From: Pseudonocardia hydrocarbonoxydans | GTDB taxonomy: Bacteria; Actinomycetota; Actinomycetes; Mycobacteriales; Pseudonocardiaceae | Assembly (NCBI RefSeq): GCF_006539565.1 | Contig: NZ_BJNG01000012.1 | Span: 1 to 64,000 of the forward strand | Reading direction: 5' to 3' | DNA length: 64,000 bases | In this document: positions 8,508 through 16,536 of the stretch, one piece after another | Position numbering within the stretch: position 1 is the stretch's first letter | Layout of the letters: the number at the start of each line of letters is the position of its first letter | The notes under the pieces: model-generated | Told to the model about the DNA's origin: nothing | The model's database searches: none | The model's input: the letters and a program-made list of their open reading frames with translations, nothing else | Program-made: the position numbers and the translations under genes

Positions 8508-9508
8508 GCCCCGGGGACCAGGGCCAGCGCCTCGTCGATCACCGCGGTGAGGCTGCGGGTGCCGCGTCCGCTGCCCCACAGCCGCGGCTCCACCTCGAAC
8601 ACCTGCGCGTCCCGCACCGCCGGGATCTGCGCCCACACCGGGTTGTCGGCGAGCTGGGCCGACAGCGTCTCGTCGTCGGGGGAGAACAGCAGCGAGTACA
8701 CCAGCGCCACGTCCGGTTGCCGGGCCAGCAGCTCCTCGACGCTGAAGGTGGCGGCGGTGGCGAGATCGGTGCCCTTCGCCTCGAAGGGGTAGTCGAAGAG
8801 CTGTCCGAGCAGGTGGCCCTTGAGCGAGGCGGAGGTGTCGACCCCGATCGAGTCGGCGCTGCCGTACATCAGCACGACGGTGCGGTCGGCCCGGCCGGTC
8901 TCCCGCGCGGTGGCGACGGCGTCGGCGAGCCGGTCGCGGAACGCCCCCTCGGCGGCCGTGGCCTGCTCGACGCGGCCGGTGAGCGCCCCGAGCGCCCGCA
9001 GGTACCCGACCGACTCCTCCCACGTGGCGGGCTCGGCCAGCCACAGCGGCGCGAAGCCCTCGACCGCGGACCGCAGCCCCTCGTGCACCCCGCTGAGCCC
9101 GATCACCAGGTCGGGGTCGAGCGCGGCGATCGACTCGACGTCCTCGCTGCCGAAGCTGCCCGCCACCGTCGGCACCCCCGCCGCGGCGTCGCCGAGCAGC
9201 GCCGGGTTCGCCAGCAGCGCCGGCGTGCTGGTGCCGGCGGGGGTGAGCCCCAGCTCGACGACGATGTCGTCGCACAGCCCGGACAGGCACACGATCCGCT
9301 CCGGAGGGGCCGGCACGGTCACCGTCGTCCCCGCCGGGTCGGTGACCGACAGGGCCGGTTCCAGCGGCGCCACGGTGCGGTCGATCTCCGGAGCCGCCGA
9401 CGGCCCGGGGGCGTCCGGGGCCGCGGCACCGCAGCCGGCGAGCAGGGCGGCCGCCAGCGCCGCGGCGGCGGCGGTGGTGGCCGCCCTCATCGTGACCGCG
9501 GCCCTCAT
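8504..9508 (-). CDS. FecB/FhuD-type metallophore-binding lipoprotein
   Basis: 334-residue periplasmic-binding protein (PF01497 type). A lipobox ALLAGC is seen after a hydrophobic segment, so it should be anchored outside the membrane. Two possible ATG starts lie at 9508 and 9490; the first overlaps the stop of the TIM-barrel gene (ATGA), favouring coupling. PPERIVCLSGLCDDIVVELG and LDPDLVIGLSG are typical of the fold. It would capture the loaded metallophore and deliver it to the two permeases. Ligand is not identifiable from sequence. Confidence 0.9.
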   Translation of the reverse strand: MRAAVTMRAATTAAAAALAAALLAGCGAAAPDAPGPSAAPEIDRTVAPLEPALSVTDPAGTTVTVPAPPERIVCLSGLCDDIVVELGLTPAGTSTPALLANPALLGDAAAGVPTVAGSFGSEDVESIAALDPDLVIGLSGVHEGLRSAVEGFAPLWLAEPATWEESVGYLRALGALTGRVEQATAAEGAFRDRLADAVATARETGRADRTVVLMYGSADSIGVDTSASLKGHLLGQLFDYPFEAKGTDLATAATFSVEELLARQPDVALVYSLLFSPDDETLSAQLADNPVWAQIPAVRDAQVFEVEPRLWGSGRGTRSLTAVIDEALALVPGA

Positions 9509-10287
9509 CGCGCACCCGCCCCGGCCGGCGCCGGCGCGTCGCGCCAGCCGAGCAGGTCCGCGGCGTCGCGGCGCAGCGCCGCCGGATCGTCGTCGGGCAC
9601 GAACTCCAGCAGCACCTCGGCGGTGCCGCCCTGCTCGGCGAGCTCCGCGAGCACGGGCCGCCACAGGTCGGTCCGCCGCGCCAGCGGCAGCCGCTCGGTG
9701 AACCCGTCGGCGCCCCAGGAGAAGGCGTGCACGACCTGCGGCGCCAGCGCGCGCACCTCGGTGACGCACTCGTCGGTGTCCGGCAGCTCGCGCGGCTGCC
9801 AGTGCGTGACCAGCGCGGGGTGCGCGACCTCGGCGTGCAGCGCGAGCGCTGACGCGAGGGTGTCGGTGAGCGAGTCGACGTGGTGCTCCACGGTCAGCCC
9901 CAGCCCGGCCGCCGCGGCCTCGTCCGCCGCGGCCCGCAGCGCGTCGACGACGGCCCGGCGCCGTTCCGGGGACGCCTGCGCGCTGCCGTGCACCCCCGCC
10001 CAGACCCGCAGCCGGGGTGCGCCCAGCTCGACCGCCGTGCGCACCAGCTCCGCGACGGCGGCGGGATCGTCCTGCCCCGCCTTGTGGTAGCTGCTGTAGC
10101 CGCCGACGGCCAGCCCGCGGTCGGCGCACTGCCGGCGCGCCAGCCCGGCCGCCCGCAGGTCCCCCGCGGGGACGTGCACGTCCCCGCCCCACTCGACCAG
10201 CTCCAGGCCGCAACCGGCGGCCAGGGCCGCCACCTCCACCACCGGCAGTGACCGGAACGTCACCGACACCACACCCACTCGCGTCAT
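9505..10287 (-). CDS. Xylose-isomerase-like TIM-barrel protein (sugar phosphate isomerase/epimerase family)
   Basis: 260-residue TIM barrel of the PF01261 type. Candidate metal ligands are spread as expected: Glu in LELVEWGGD, Glu/His in TVEHHVDSL, His in THWQPRE and HAFSWG, and Glu in LLEFVPDDD. It is the first gene of the importer operon, and the Fur/Zur-type box ends 4 nt from ATG 10287, with a -10-like TATCGT implying a leaderless mRNA. It could process imported metallophore or tailor the peptide; distant TIM barrels (DUF692/MbnB) modify RiPPs. This specific role is speculation. Confidence 0.75.
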   Translation of the reverse strand: MTRVGVVSVTFRSLPVVEVAALAAGCGLELVEWGGDVHVPAGDLRAAGLARRQCADRGLAVGGYSSYHKAGQDDPAAVAELVRTAVELGAPRLRVWAGVHGSAQASPERRRAVVDALRAAADEAAAAGLGLTVEHHVDSLTDTLASALALHAEVAHPALVTHWQPRELPDTDECVTEVRALAPQVVHAFSWGADGFTERLPLARRTDLWRPVLAELAEQGGTAEVLLEFVPDDDPAALRRDAADLLGWRDAPAPAGAGAR

Positions 10288-10290
10288 AGT

Positions 10291-10305
10291 TGACAACGAT
10301 AGTCG
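10291..10305. promoter_or_regulatory. Fur/Zur-type operator 3 (importer operon promoter)
   Basis: TGACAACGATAGTCG shares the TGACAAC half-site with operator 1 and the GACAA half with operator 2, although its second half is degenerate (four of seven pairs kept). It overlaps the -10-like TATCGT of the importer operon (minus strand, 10301-10296), and the ATG follows 8 nt later. Supports co-regulation of import with synthesis and export. Confidence 0.5.
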
Positions 10306-10396
10306 TTTCGGGTGGGTGGTGTCCCCCCCGTTCCGCGGTTCGTCACACCGGGTGTCGGCGGCGGTCGGCCCCGGTGCCCGCCGATCCGGGTGGCGG

Positions 10397-10852
10397 CTAC
10401 GCCGGGCGCCGGATCGACTCCACGCGCGCGCGGAGAGACGCGGCCGGGGCCTCCCACGTGATCTCGTCGCCCGGCCGCGTCCCCAGCAGCGCCCGACCGA
10501 GGGGGCTGTCGGGTGTCACGACCGGCGCGTCCTCGTCGGGGAACCGGGTGAGCTGCACGGTGTCCGACGATCCGTCCGGGAAGCGGAGCGTGACCGTGCT
10601 GTACAGGCCGACCCGCTCGGAGGTGTCCCCGTCGGGCCGTCCCACCTTCCAGAGGCTGTGCACGAGGTCGCGGACGCGCCGGTCGATCCAGTCGATCTCG
10701 TCACGGAGCGCGAGAGTCGTGCCCTGGTCGCCGAAGTCGTGCTGTGGGTCCTCCTCGGACAGGAGGTCGTCGGTGAGCTCGCGCCGACGGGTCCGCAACA
10801 GGTCGAGCTCCTCGAGCAGGGCGTGGCGCTCGTCGTGGGTGGCCGCCGTCAT
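10397..10852 (-). CDS. GreA/GreB-family transcription elongation factor-like protein
   Basis: 151-residue protein with an N-terminal helical hairpin (residues about 5-60, with HALLEELDLLRTRRREL) and a C-terminal FKBP-like Gre domain (VTLRFPDGSSDTVQL, SPLGRALLGTRPGDEITWEAP). Gre factors insert a coiled coil into the RNA polymerase secondary channel to cleave backtracked RNA. SPLGRALLG is the most diagnostic stretch. Actinobacterial divergent Gre paralogues are common, so cleavage activity is uncertain. It is monocistronic, between the importer operon and the island. Confidence 0.8.
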   Translation of the reverse strand: MTAATHDERHALLEELDLLRTRRRELTDDLLSEEDPQHDFGDQGTTLALRDEIDWIDRRVRDLVHSLWKVGRPDGDTSERVGLYSTVTLRFPDGSSDTVQLTRFPDEDAPVVTPDSPLGRALLGTRPGDEITWEAPAASLRARVESIRRPA

Positions 10853-11174
10853 GGTCGCACCGTCCCACACGCCCGACCGTCGTCATCCGGCCTGCGGTGA
10901 CGGACCTCGGCCGGTCACCTGGCTCCTCCGGGTCGAGAGCGGCCGGGCCCGTCGATGCCGCGACACGGGGAACGCAGAGCGGAGCAGGGATGCCACGCGG
11001 GAGGGGTGTCCGAGGGGGACTCGGACACCATTCTGTGGCAATTCTGCCCCGCTTCGAGGGTTCATGTGGATGACTGTCGCATGGCGGAAACTGAAGCGTA
11101 AGCCTGTGGAATACGAATTCGGTACGACGCCGCAGAGTAACATGGTGGGCGGAAGTTTCGTGCATGTTGTGCGT
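10853..11174. other. Intergenic junction between core genome and island
   Basis: No convincing gene is seen. The stretch holds the 23-bp dyad described separately (11006-11028) and, from about 11030 to 11170, a patch clearly poorer in GC than its surroundings, with AT-rich codons in several frames. The composition change begins right after the tRNA-like repeat, consistent with the left boundary of horizontally acquired DNA. Confidence 0.5.
11006..11022. repeat. Left attachment-site candidate (truncated tRNA-Leu 3' end)
   Basis: GTGTCCGAGGGGGACT matches GTGTCCGAGGGGGGACT at 19195-19211, the 3' terminus of tRNA-Leu, except for one G in the G run, and lies in the same orientation. It covers the acceptor-stem half and T-stem side, the part usually duplicated by islands that integrate into tRNA genes. 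Here the following bases also form a 9-bp hairpin (11006-11014 with 11020-11028). Confidence 0.6.
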
Positions 11175-11569
11175 TCAGGGCCACATCTTGGTGATGCGGC
11201 CGCGGTCATGGACGTGCCAGAAGCCGACCTCGGTGTTTCGGACGGCGCGATGGATGGTGGGCATGGCGTCGAGGAAGCGCTGGGCGATCTGGTCGAGGGT
11301 GGCGTTGCCGTCGGCGAGGCAGAACAGGTGGCCGCTGGTCAGGGCGTTGAGTTCGTCGGTGCGGTAGCGGATGCGCCGGTCCTTGGTGAGTAGGGTCCAA
11401 CCGCGCCGGCAGCCTCGGCGATCCATTCGGCATCGCCGATCTCTTGAGCATCGCGCGGGTAGAAGTCGGCGATGAGGTGGACGATGTGCCCGGCCGCGCG
11501 CAGCCTGCTGGCCGAGGTCTTCCCGAGGCTGCGGTCGAGGAAGAACTCAGGCAGCTTGTCGGAGGACAT
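11175..11569 (-). pseudogene. DUF5615 PIN-like toxin, frameshifted
   Basis: From ATG 11569 the reading runs MSSDKLPEFFLDRSLGK to DAEWIAEAAG, then leaves frame at about 11400-11412. The adjacent frame resumes as RGWTLLTKDRRIRYR and ends WHVHDRGRITKMWP at 11175. One inserted base would restore a protein of about 130 residues. The acidic FFLDRSLG start and the LLTKDRRIRYR block are typical of the DUF5615/Mut7-C PIN-like family, putative RNases of toxin-antitoxin loci. Its start overlaps the antitoxin end by 23 bp. As written it would be inactive. Confidence 0.7.
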
Positions 11570-12188
11570 TCTCGACGACGGTCTCCGTCAGGTCGTATTC
11601 CTCGGCGACCGCGCTGATCGGTTCGCCGGTGCGCCAGAGTGCGACGACATCCTCCACTTTCACCTTGTTGGCGGTGAGTACCGGGGAGCCCCAGCCGAAG
11701 CGGGGGTCGATGACGACCTCGGCGCTTGCTGGGTAGTGGTGGAGCCGGAGTCGGACGGCGGTGCCTGTGTCGTCCCAGTCGATGTCGCGGAGGTGGTGCT
11801 CGAGAACGTCCTTGATGGCGTGTTGGTGGTCGCGGGCGCGGATCATGGACTCGTCGGCCAGGCGGACGAAGACGGCGACGCCGTCGGTGGCGATCCGACG
11901 TTTGGCCAGGGCGTAGGGGTCGGCGAACTCGGCGCGCACGATCGCTGCTGCCTTGCGGATCTCGTCCATCGGCAGACCGCCGGCGCGCAGAGCGCGCAGG
12001 ACGTGGGCTTCGACGATGCCGACGAAGGGGACGCGGGGCCATCCGCGTCGTTCCGGTCGGACGGCGTGCACCAGGGGTTCGTCCGACCCGACGGAGAGCC
12101 ATACGTTGAGGGTGCTCTCCGGCATCCGAAGATGCCGCGCAGTCTCTCGTGCGGTGAGCAGTGGGGTCCGGTAAGGGTTGATCGACAT
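11547..12188 (-). CDS. DUF433-family antitoxin with N-terminal helix-turn-helix
   Basis: 213 residues. The N-terminus (about 10-40) has a MerR/excisionase-like HTH, LTARETARHLRMPESTLNVW. The C-terminus (about 150-213) has a DUF433 domain, ending GEPISAVAEEYDLTETVVENVLRQ. DUF433 proteins are commonly paired with DUF5615 PIN-like toxins and likely neutralise them and repress the operon. RBS GGAAGGAGAT precedes ATG 12188. With its toxin frameshifted, this gene may survive as an orphan antitoxin. Confidence 0.8.
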   Translation of the reverse strand: MSINPYRTPLLTARETARHLRMPESTLNVWLSVGSDEPLVHAVRPERRGWPRVPFVGIVEAHVLRALRAGGLPMDEIRKAAAIVRAEFADPYALAKRRIATDGVAVFVRLADESMIRARDHQHAIKDVLEHHLRDIDWDDTGTAVRLRLHHYPASAEVVIDPRFGWGSPVLTANKVKVEDVVALWRTGEPISAVAEEYDLTETVVENVLRQAA

Positions 12189-12338
12189 GGCATCTCCTTC
12201 CGGGCCGCTACGAGGCTACTCGGAGTCGGGAGCTGACGGGGTCCGCTGTCGCATGCGCAGCGGGGTGTCGTCGGGTTCGAGCCAGGGCGGGCAGCGCAGA
12301 GGTGCGACGGCGGCGCTCGACATGGCTGCGATGTCAGT

Positions 12339-12767
12339 TCACGGCACCGCAGTCCAGGCTCCGAGCCCGAGGCGGCGGCAGCACTGCTTGTACTTGCGTC
12401 CTGAGCCGCACCAGCACGGTGCCGGTCGTGCTGGCGGCCATGCCGTCATCGGGATCGTGACGGTGCGTAGGTCCGGGTAGGCGTTGAGATCGTCTTCACG
12501 GGGTGTCGTGGCCTTCCTCGCGGTCATGAAGGCCGCGAAACCATCCGCGTCACCGGGCAGCTGTTGGACTGGCAGTCCCTGCTGCTCCAGGATCGCGCAG
12601 TGCCGTTCGACACGGCAGCGGTGCTCGTCCCATGTCGCGCCCACGTGAGCGGCCAGGTGCGGCCAGCGCGTTACCAGGATGTGGAACTGCTCCTCGGGCC
12701 AGAACACCGAGAGGGCCGCTGTGGCGTACTGGTAGGTGCCGGCGGGGGACCAGCCTGCCTCACTCAT
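12339..12767 (-). CDS. SEC-C motif protein
   Basis: 142 residues ending in a SEC-C zinc-binding motif, PCWCGSGRKYKQCCRR, like that at the C-terminus of SecA and many small accessory proteins. The preceding part has no domain I recognise. ATG 12767 overlaps the stop of the upstream gene (ATGA), so the two are co-translated. The motif suggests zinc-dependent protein or ribosome contact; the biological role in this island is unknown. Confidence 0.8.
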   Translation of the reverse strand: MSEAGWSPAGTYQYATAALSVFWPEEQFHILVTRWPHLAAHVGATWDEHRCRVERHCAILEQQGLPVQQLPGDADGFAAFMTARKATTPREDDLNAYPDLRTVTIPMTAWPPARPAPCWCGSGRKYKQCCRRLGLGAWTAVP

Positions 12768-13315
12768 GACGTCGACCGTCCATCGCCGAAGAGCGTTTCC
12801 CAGCCGGTCAGGGCATCGACGAGGTCGTCGACGGGGAGGTCCACCGCAAGGGCGCGGCACCGCCGAATGACCTCGGCTGCTCGCTCGTCGGCGAAGTCGG
12901 GTGAGTACTCCAGCAGGGACTCCGAGCCGCCGTCGCGGCATCGGTGCAGACCGTGCATGATGCCCACCGCCATCTCCGTCGCGGCGGCGGTCATGCCCAG
13001 CCGGGCGTGCCGCTGCAGATCGTCGAGGAAAGGCTGCAGCAGCTCGTCGAGGATCTCGGCGGCGGCCTCCACCGGGTGCACGTAGCCGATACCGGGTTGG
13101 TATCCCGCCCGGTCGTTGAGGCCGTCGATCGCCACGAAACGCAGGGTTGACTCCACGCCGTCGGCGACCCCGATCGGGTCCACCGTCGAGAGCCGCCGTG
13201 TCGCGAGTTCCTCGGCTTGTCCTCGCAGGTCGGGTCGCGCGGTGAGCAACGCGTCGAGCAGCTCACCCTTCTCCGTCGCGGTCAGGGCGTTCAACGCCGG
13301 TGTTCGTGCTGGCAT
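12764..13315 (-). CDS. Hypothetical protein, coupled to the SEC-C gene
   Basis: 183 residues, mostly helical by composition and soluble, without a family I recognise. Notable are ALTATEKGELLDALLTARPD near the N-terminus and a His/Cys pair in MHGLHRCRDGG. ATG 13315 was preferred over a start further upstream because the longer version adds Arg/Gly-rich sequence. The ATGA overlap with the next gene indicates a two-gene operon. It might be a partner of the SEC-C protein. Confidence 0.6.
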   Translation of the reverse strand: MPARTPALNALTATEKGELLDALLTARPDLRGQAEELATRRLSTVDPIGVADGVESTLRFVAIDGLNDRAGYQPGIGYVHPVEAAAEILDELLQPFLDDLQRHARLGMTAAATEMAVGIMHGLHRCRDGGSESLLEYSPDFADERAAEVIRRCRALAVDLPVDDLVDALTGWETLFGDGRSTS

Positions 13316-13446
13316 GGATCCTCCACCTGCCGTGACTCGCCCTGTGCGGTCGATCCCGTGGCGACCTTCCGCGGGCGGCGACGATACCCAGGCGGGTGCG
13401 CGCGCCGCTTCGCTGGGCACCGCTCCGTAGTCGCTACCCTCCGACC

Positions 13447-13758
13447 GTGGGCGGACTCAGCGTGGCCGAGCTCGACGAGCTGATCGCGGAGGCTACCGTC
13501 GACTGCTACGACGAGGACGAACAGGTCCTCGGCCTCTACACCGTGATGGTCGACGAGCTCGCCGTCCCTTTCCGGACGACAGTCCTCGGAGTCGTGGTCA
13601 CCGTCGAGGACCTCGATCTGACCGGTCGTGGGCACATCGTCGCCCGCTGCTCGCGCGGCGGGATCCGACAGGCGATCCCGGTGGTGGACGTCCCGCTGCC
13701 GACGCTGCCTCCGCGGGGCGCGCGGTGGATCGAGGCGTATCGGCGCTGGGCCGGGTGA
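13447..13758 (+). CDS. Conserved hypothetical protein of a small actinobacterial family
   Basis: 103 residues from GTG 13447. [33 protein letters not shown] and a C-terminal [12 protein letters not shown] recall a short acidic family common in actinobacteria and sometimes labelled calcium-binding. I cannot assign an activity. It is not obviously part of an operon; the primase-helicase starts 220 bp downstream on the same strand. Confidence 0.65.
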   Translation: MGGLSVAELDELIAEATVDCYDEDEQVLGLYTVMVDELAVPFRTTVLGVVVTVEDLDLTGRGHIVARCSRGGIRQAIPVVDVPLPTLPPRGARWIEAYRRWAG

Positions 13759-13978
13759 TCCGCCGTCGGACGTCGTCCGGTCGTCGGCCTTCGTCGATGG
13801 CGGACGGTGTGCAGCCACGCGAGGACGAATCCTTCGATCCCGCGTCGCGCGAAGCTGGAGAGGTGCCTCTCGCAGTGACGTCCGCGGGTTCACCGGTGCG
13901 CGGGCCGAGGGTCGACGGCACGGTGTGGAGCGCGATGGCCCGCGACGACTCTCGTGTCCGTCGCAGTCGGCGGCCCGG

Positions 13979-16363
13979 ATGAGCCGAGCTGTGACGGGCC
14001 CGCCGTCCTCCCCGTCCGAGGCCGAGGTGGCTGCGCTGCGCGCGGAGAACGCACGGCTGCGGCGGCTACTGGACCTGACGGCCGAGCAGGCCCGCCCGCC
14101 TGCCGCCGCGCAGACGGGACTGTTCCTCGATCGGCCCGGTCCGGTGGCCGCGTCGTCGTCCGCGCCGGACAAGGTTCGGTTCTTCCGCACGCTGTTCGCC
14201 GCCCGCACCGACGTGTACGCGATCCGGTGGGACAGCGCGCGGACGGGTCGTTCGGGCTGGTCACCTGCCGTCGAGGGCGGGTGGCGCAAGGGCACGAACC
14301 GGCCCTACCTGCGCCTGACGGACCGGGTCGTCGAAGCGCACCTGAAGGGCGAGATTCATCTCGGCCTCTATCCGCTGCTGTCCGGCGACAGCTGCCACTG
14401 GCTCGCGGCGGACTTCGACGGCCCGTCCGCGATGCTCGATGCGCTCGCCTACGTGAAGGCGGCACGGGCGGTCGGGGTTCCGGCGGCTTTGGAGGTGTCG
14501 CGGTCGGGGATCGGCGCGCATGTCTGGATCTTCTTCACCGGCCCGGTGCCCGCTGCGACTGCGCGGAGGCTCGGGTCCGGCTTGCTGCGGGAGGCGATCG
14601 CGTTGCGGGGGCGGATGAACCTGACGGCCTACGACCGGCTGTTCCCCTCCCAGGACGTGCTCCCGGCAACGGGCGGGATCGGCAACCTGATCGCCGCGCC
14701 GCTGCAGGGCCGTTCCCGCCGGCACGGGGCGACGGTGTTCCTCGAGCTGGCCACGCTGGAACCGCACACCGACCAGTGGTCCTACTTGGCCTCGGTGCAT
14801 CGCCTGTCCCCGGGGGACGTGGAGCGGCTTGTCAAGCAGGTGGCCCCGCCGGCCGTGGGTGTCGGCGTCACAGGGCTCGTGCCGGCCACGGCATCAGGTA
14901 TCCAACCGCGTCCGGCGCCGGTGGTGAACCTGCGGCTCGCCGCGGGGGCGTCGGTCGACATGGCCGAGTTGACCCCGGCGTTGCTCGCGACGCTCAAGCA
15001 CGCGGCGTCGATGCCGAACCCCGCCTTCTACGACCGGCAGCGGCGTCGCTTCTCGACCTGGGGCGTCCCGCGGTTCCTGTACTCGTTCGACGAGACGCGC
15101 GACGGCCGCCTGGTACTCCCGCGCGGACTGGCCGACCTGCTGGCCAGCACCGTGACCGAGGCCGGTAGCACACTGGAGATCGAGGACCAGCGCGCGGACG
15201 GGACCCCGCAACGGTTCGTGCTCGGCGCGACGTTGCGCGACGACCAGGCCGCCGCCGTCGCCGACCTCGCCGATCACGACCACGGCGTGCTCGTCGCCCC
15301 GCCCGGCGCGGGCAAGACCGTGATCGCGTGTGCGTTGATCGCCCGACACGCCACCTCGACGCTGGTCCTGGTCGACCGCAAGACCCTCGCCGACCAGTGG
15401 CGGGCCCGGCTGGCCGAGCACCTCGGCGTCACCGCGGGCCAGCTCGGCGGTGGCCGGACGAAGCTGCGCGGCACGGTCGACGTGGTCACCCTGCAGACGT
15501 TGTCCCGGCGTGACGACGTGGGGGAGCTGACCGCGGGCTACGGCTTCGTCGTGGTCGACGAGTGCCATCACATCCCGGCCGCGGCGTTCGAGAACGCCGT
15601 ACGGCAGATCCCGGCCCGGCGTTGGCTCGGCCTGACCGCGACCCCGTACCGGCGCGACGAGCTCGACGACCTGATCGCCCTGCAGCTCGGCCCGGTCCGG
15701 CACACGATGAGCCCTCCGGAGCCGGGCACCCTCGAAGCTGCGGCCGCCGGCGGCGTGCCGGATCGCGTCCTAACCGTCCACCCGACGGGGTTCGTCTACC
15801 GCGGCGAAGCTGATCCTTCGGCTCCGGGCGGGATCGCCGCGGTCTACCGCGATCTCGTCGCGGACGAGGCGCGCAACCAGCAGGTGCTCACCGACGTTCT
15901 GAACGCTTCGGCCCGCGGGCGGAACTGTCTGGTCCTGACGCAGTGGACCGCGCACGTCACGCTGCTCGTGGACCTCCTGCGGGCCGCCGGGCACGACCCG
16001 GTGGGGCTGCGCGGCGGGATGGGGGCCAGGCAGCGTCGCGAGGCCCTGGATCGGCTCCAGCCGGGTGACGGGCCGCTGCTCGTCGTCGCGACCGGCCCGT
16101 ATGTCGGCGAGGGCTTCGACTGTCCCGCCCTGGACACGCTGTTCCTGGCTGCGCCGATCGCGTTCAAGGGCCGGCTGGTCCAGTACGTCGGCCGAGTACT
16201 GCGCTCCGCGCCCGGCAAGCACACCGTCGAGGTACACGACTACCACGACGTCGAGACCGCGGTCCTCGCGTCCTCGCTGCGCAAACGCGCTCCCGGGTAC
16301 CGCAGCCTGGGCTTCACGGACCCGAGCACGACGAGGCAGCGTCCACCGCCCTCCCCAAGTTGA
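13979..16363 (+). CDS. TOTE-type conflict protein: archaeo-eukaryotic primase domain fused to SF2 helicase
   Basis: 794 residues. A short coiled coil ([16 protein letters not shown], about 16-32) precedes an AEP-primase-like domain: LAADFDG gives the DxD (D145, D147) and [12 protein letters not shown] the sxH (H181). A superfamily 2 helicase follows, with Walker A APPGAGKT near 440, [10 protein letters not shown] near 526, [10 protein letters not shown], and a C-terminal helicase half ending YVGRVLRS. This is the TOTE conflict-system architecture (established family name), proposed to act in element/host conflicts. No C-terminal nuclease is visible. A broken serine recombinase begins 30 bp downstream. 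Confidence 0.85.
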   Translation: MSRAVTGPPSSPSEAEVAALRAENARLRRLLDLTAEQARPPAAAQTGLFLDRPGPVAASSSAPDKVRFFRTLFAARTDVYAIRWDSARTGRSGWSPAVEGGWRKGTNRPYLRLTDRVVEAHLKGEIHLGLYPLLSGDSCHWLAADFDGPSAMLDALAYVKAARAVGVPAALEVSRSGIGAHVWIFFTGPVPAATARRLGSGLLREAIALRGRMNLTAYDRLFPSQDVLPATGGIGNLIAAPLQGRSRRHGATVFLELATLEPHTDQWSYLASVHRLSPGDVERLVKQVAPPAVGVGVTGLVPATASGIQPRPAPVVNLRLAAGASVDMAELTPALLATLKHAASMPNPAFYDRQRRRFSTWGVPRFLYSFDETRDGRLVLPRGLADLLASTVTEAGSTLEIEDQRADGTPQRFVLGATLRDDQAAAVADLADHDHGVLVAPPGAGKTVIACALIARHATSTLVLVDRKTLADQWRARLAEHLGVTAGQLGGGRTKLRGTVDVVTLQTLSRRDDVGELTAGYGFVVVDECHHIPAAAFENAVRQIPARRWLGLTATPYRRDELDDLIALQLGPVRHTMSPPEPGTLEAAAAGGVPDRVLTVHPTGFVYRGEADPSAPGGIAAVYRDLVADEARNQQVLTDVLNASARGRNCLVLTQWTAHVTLLVDLLRAAGHDPVGLRGGMGARQRREALDRLQPGDGPLLVVATGPYVGEGFDCPALDTLFLAAPIAFKGRLVQYVGRVLRSAPGKHTVEVHDYHDVETAVLASSLRKRAPGYRSLGFTDPSTTRQRPPPSPS

Positions 16364-16392
16364 GCACCGTACCGGCCGGTTCTGCTGAGCGG

Positions 16393-16536
16393 ATGGACAT
16401 CACGCAGCAGCCGGCCGGAGTGGACCTGCTCGAGGAGTGGGTAGCGCGGAAGCGGCGCAAGCCGGAACCGGCCGAACCCGAGCACCACCGCCCGCCGGGG
16501 ATCAGGTTCGCCTTCTACGGGCGCACCTCGACCCGC
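16393..16536 (+). pseudogene. Serine recombinase, 5' fragment
   Basis: ATG 16393 opens MDITQQPAGVDLLEEWVARK and reaches RFAFYGRTSTR, the start of a resolvase/invertase catalytic domain whose nucleophile is the Ser in the TST stretch. The frame is cut at the IS terminal repeat at 16537. The matching C-terminal part lies at 18100-19167. Position next to tRNA-Leu and the helicase gene suggests it was the island's mobility enzyme. Confidence 0.8.

Noticed and set aside
11062..11393. A plus-strand frame beginning MWMTVAWRKLKRKPVEYEF
   Set aside because: Only the first 40 residues look protein-like and the rest is antisense to the toxin gene. It may be a gene scrap but no family or start signal supports it.
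12270..12300. tRNA-like T-arm (GGGTTCGAGCC) near the SEC-C gene
   Set aside because: No acceptor, D or anticodon stems could be folded around it.
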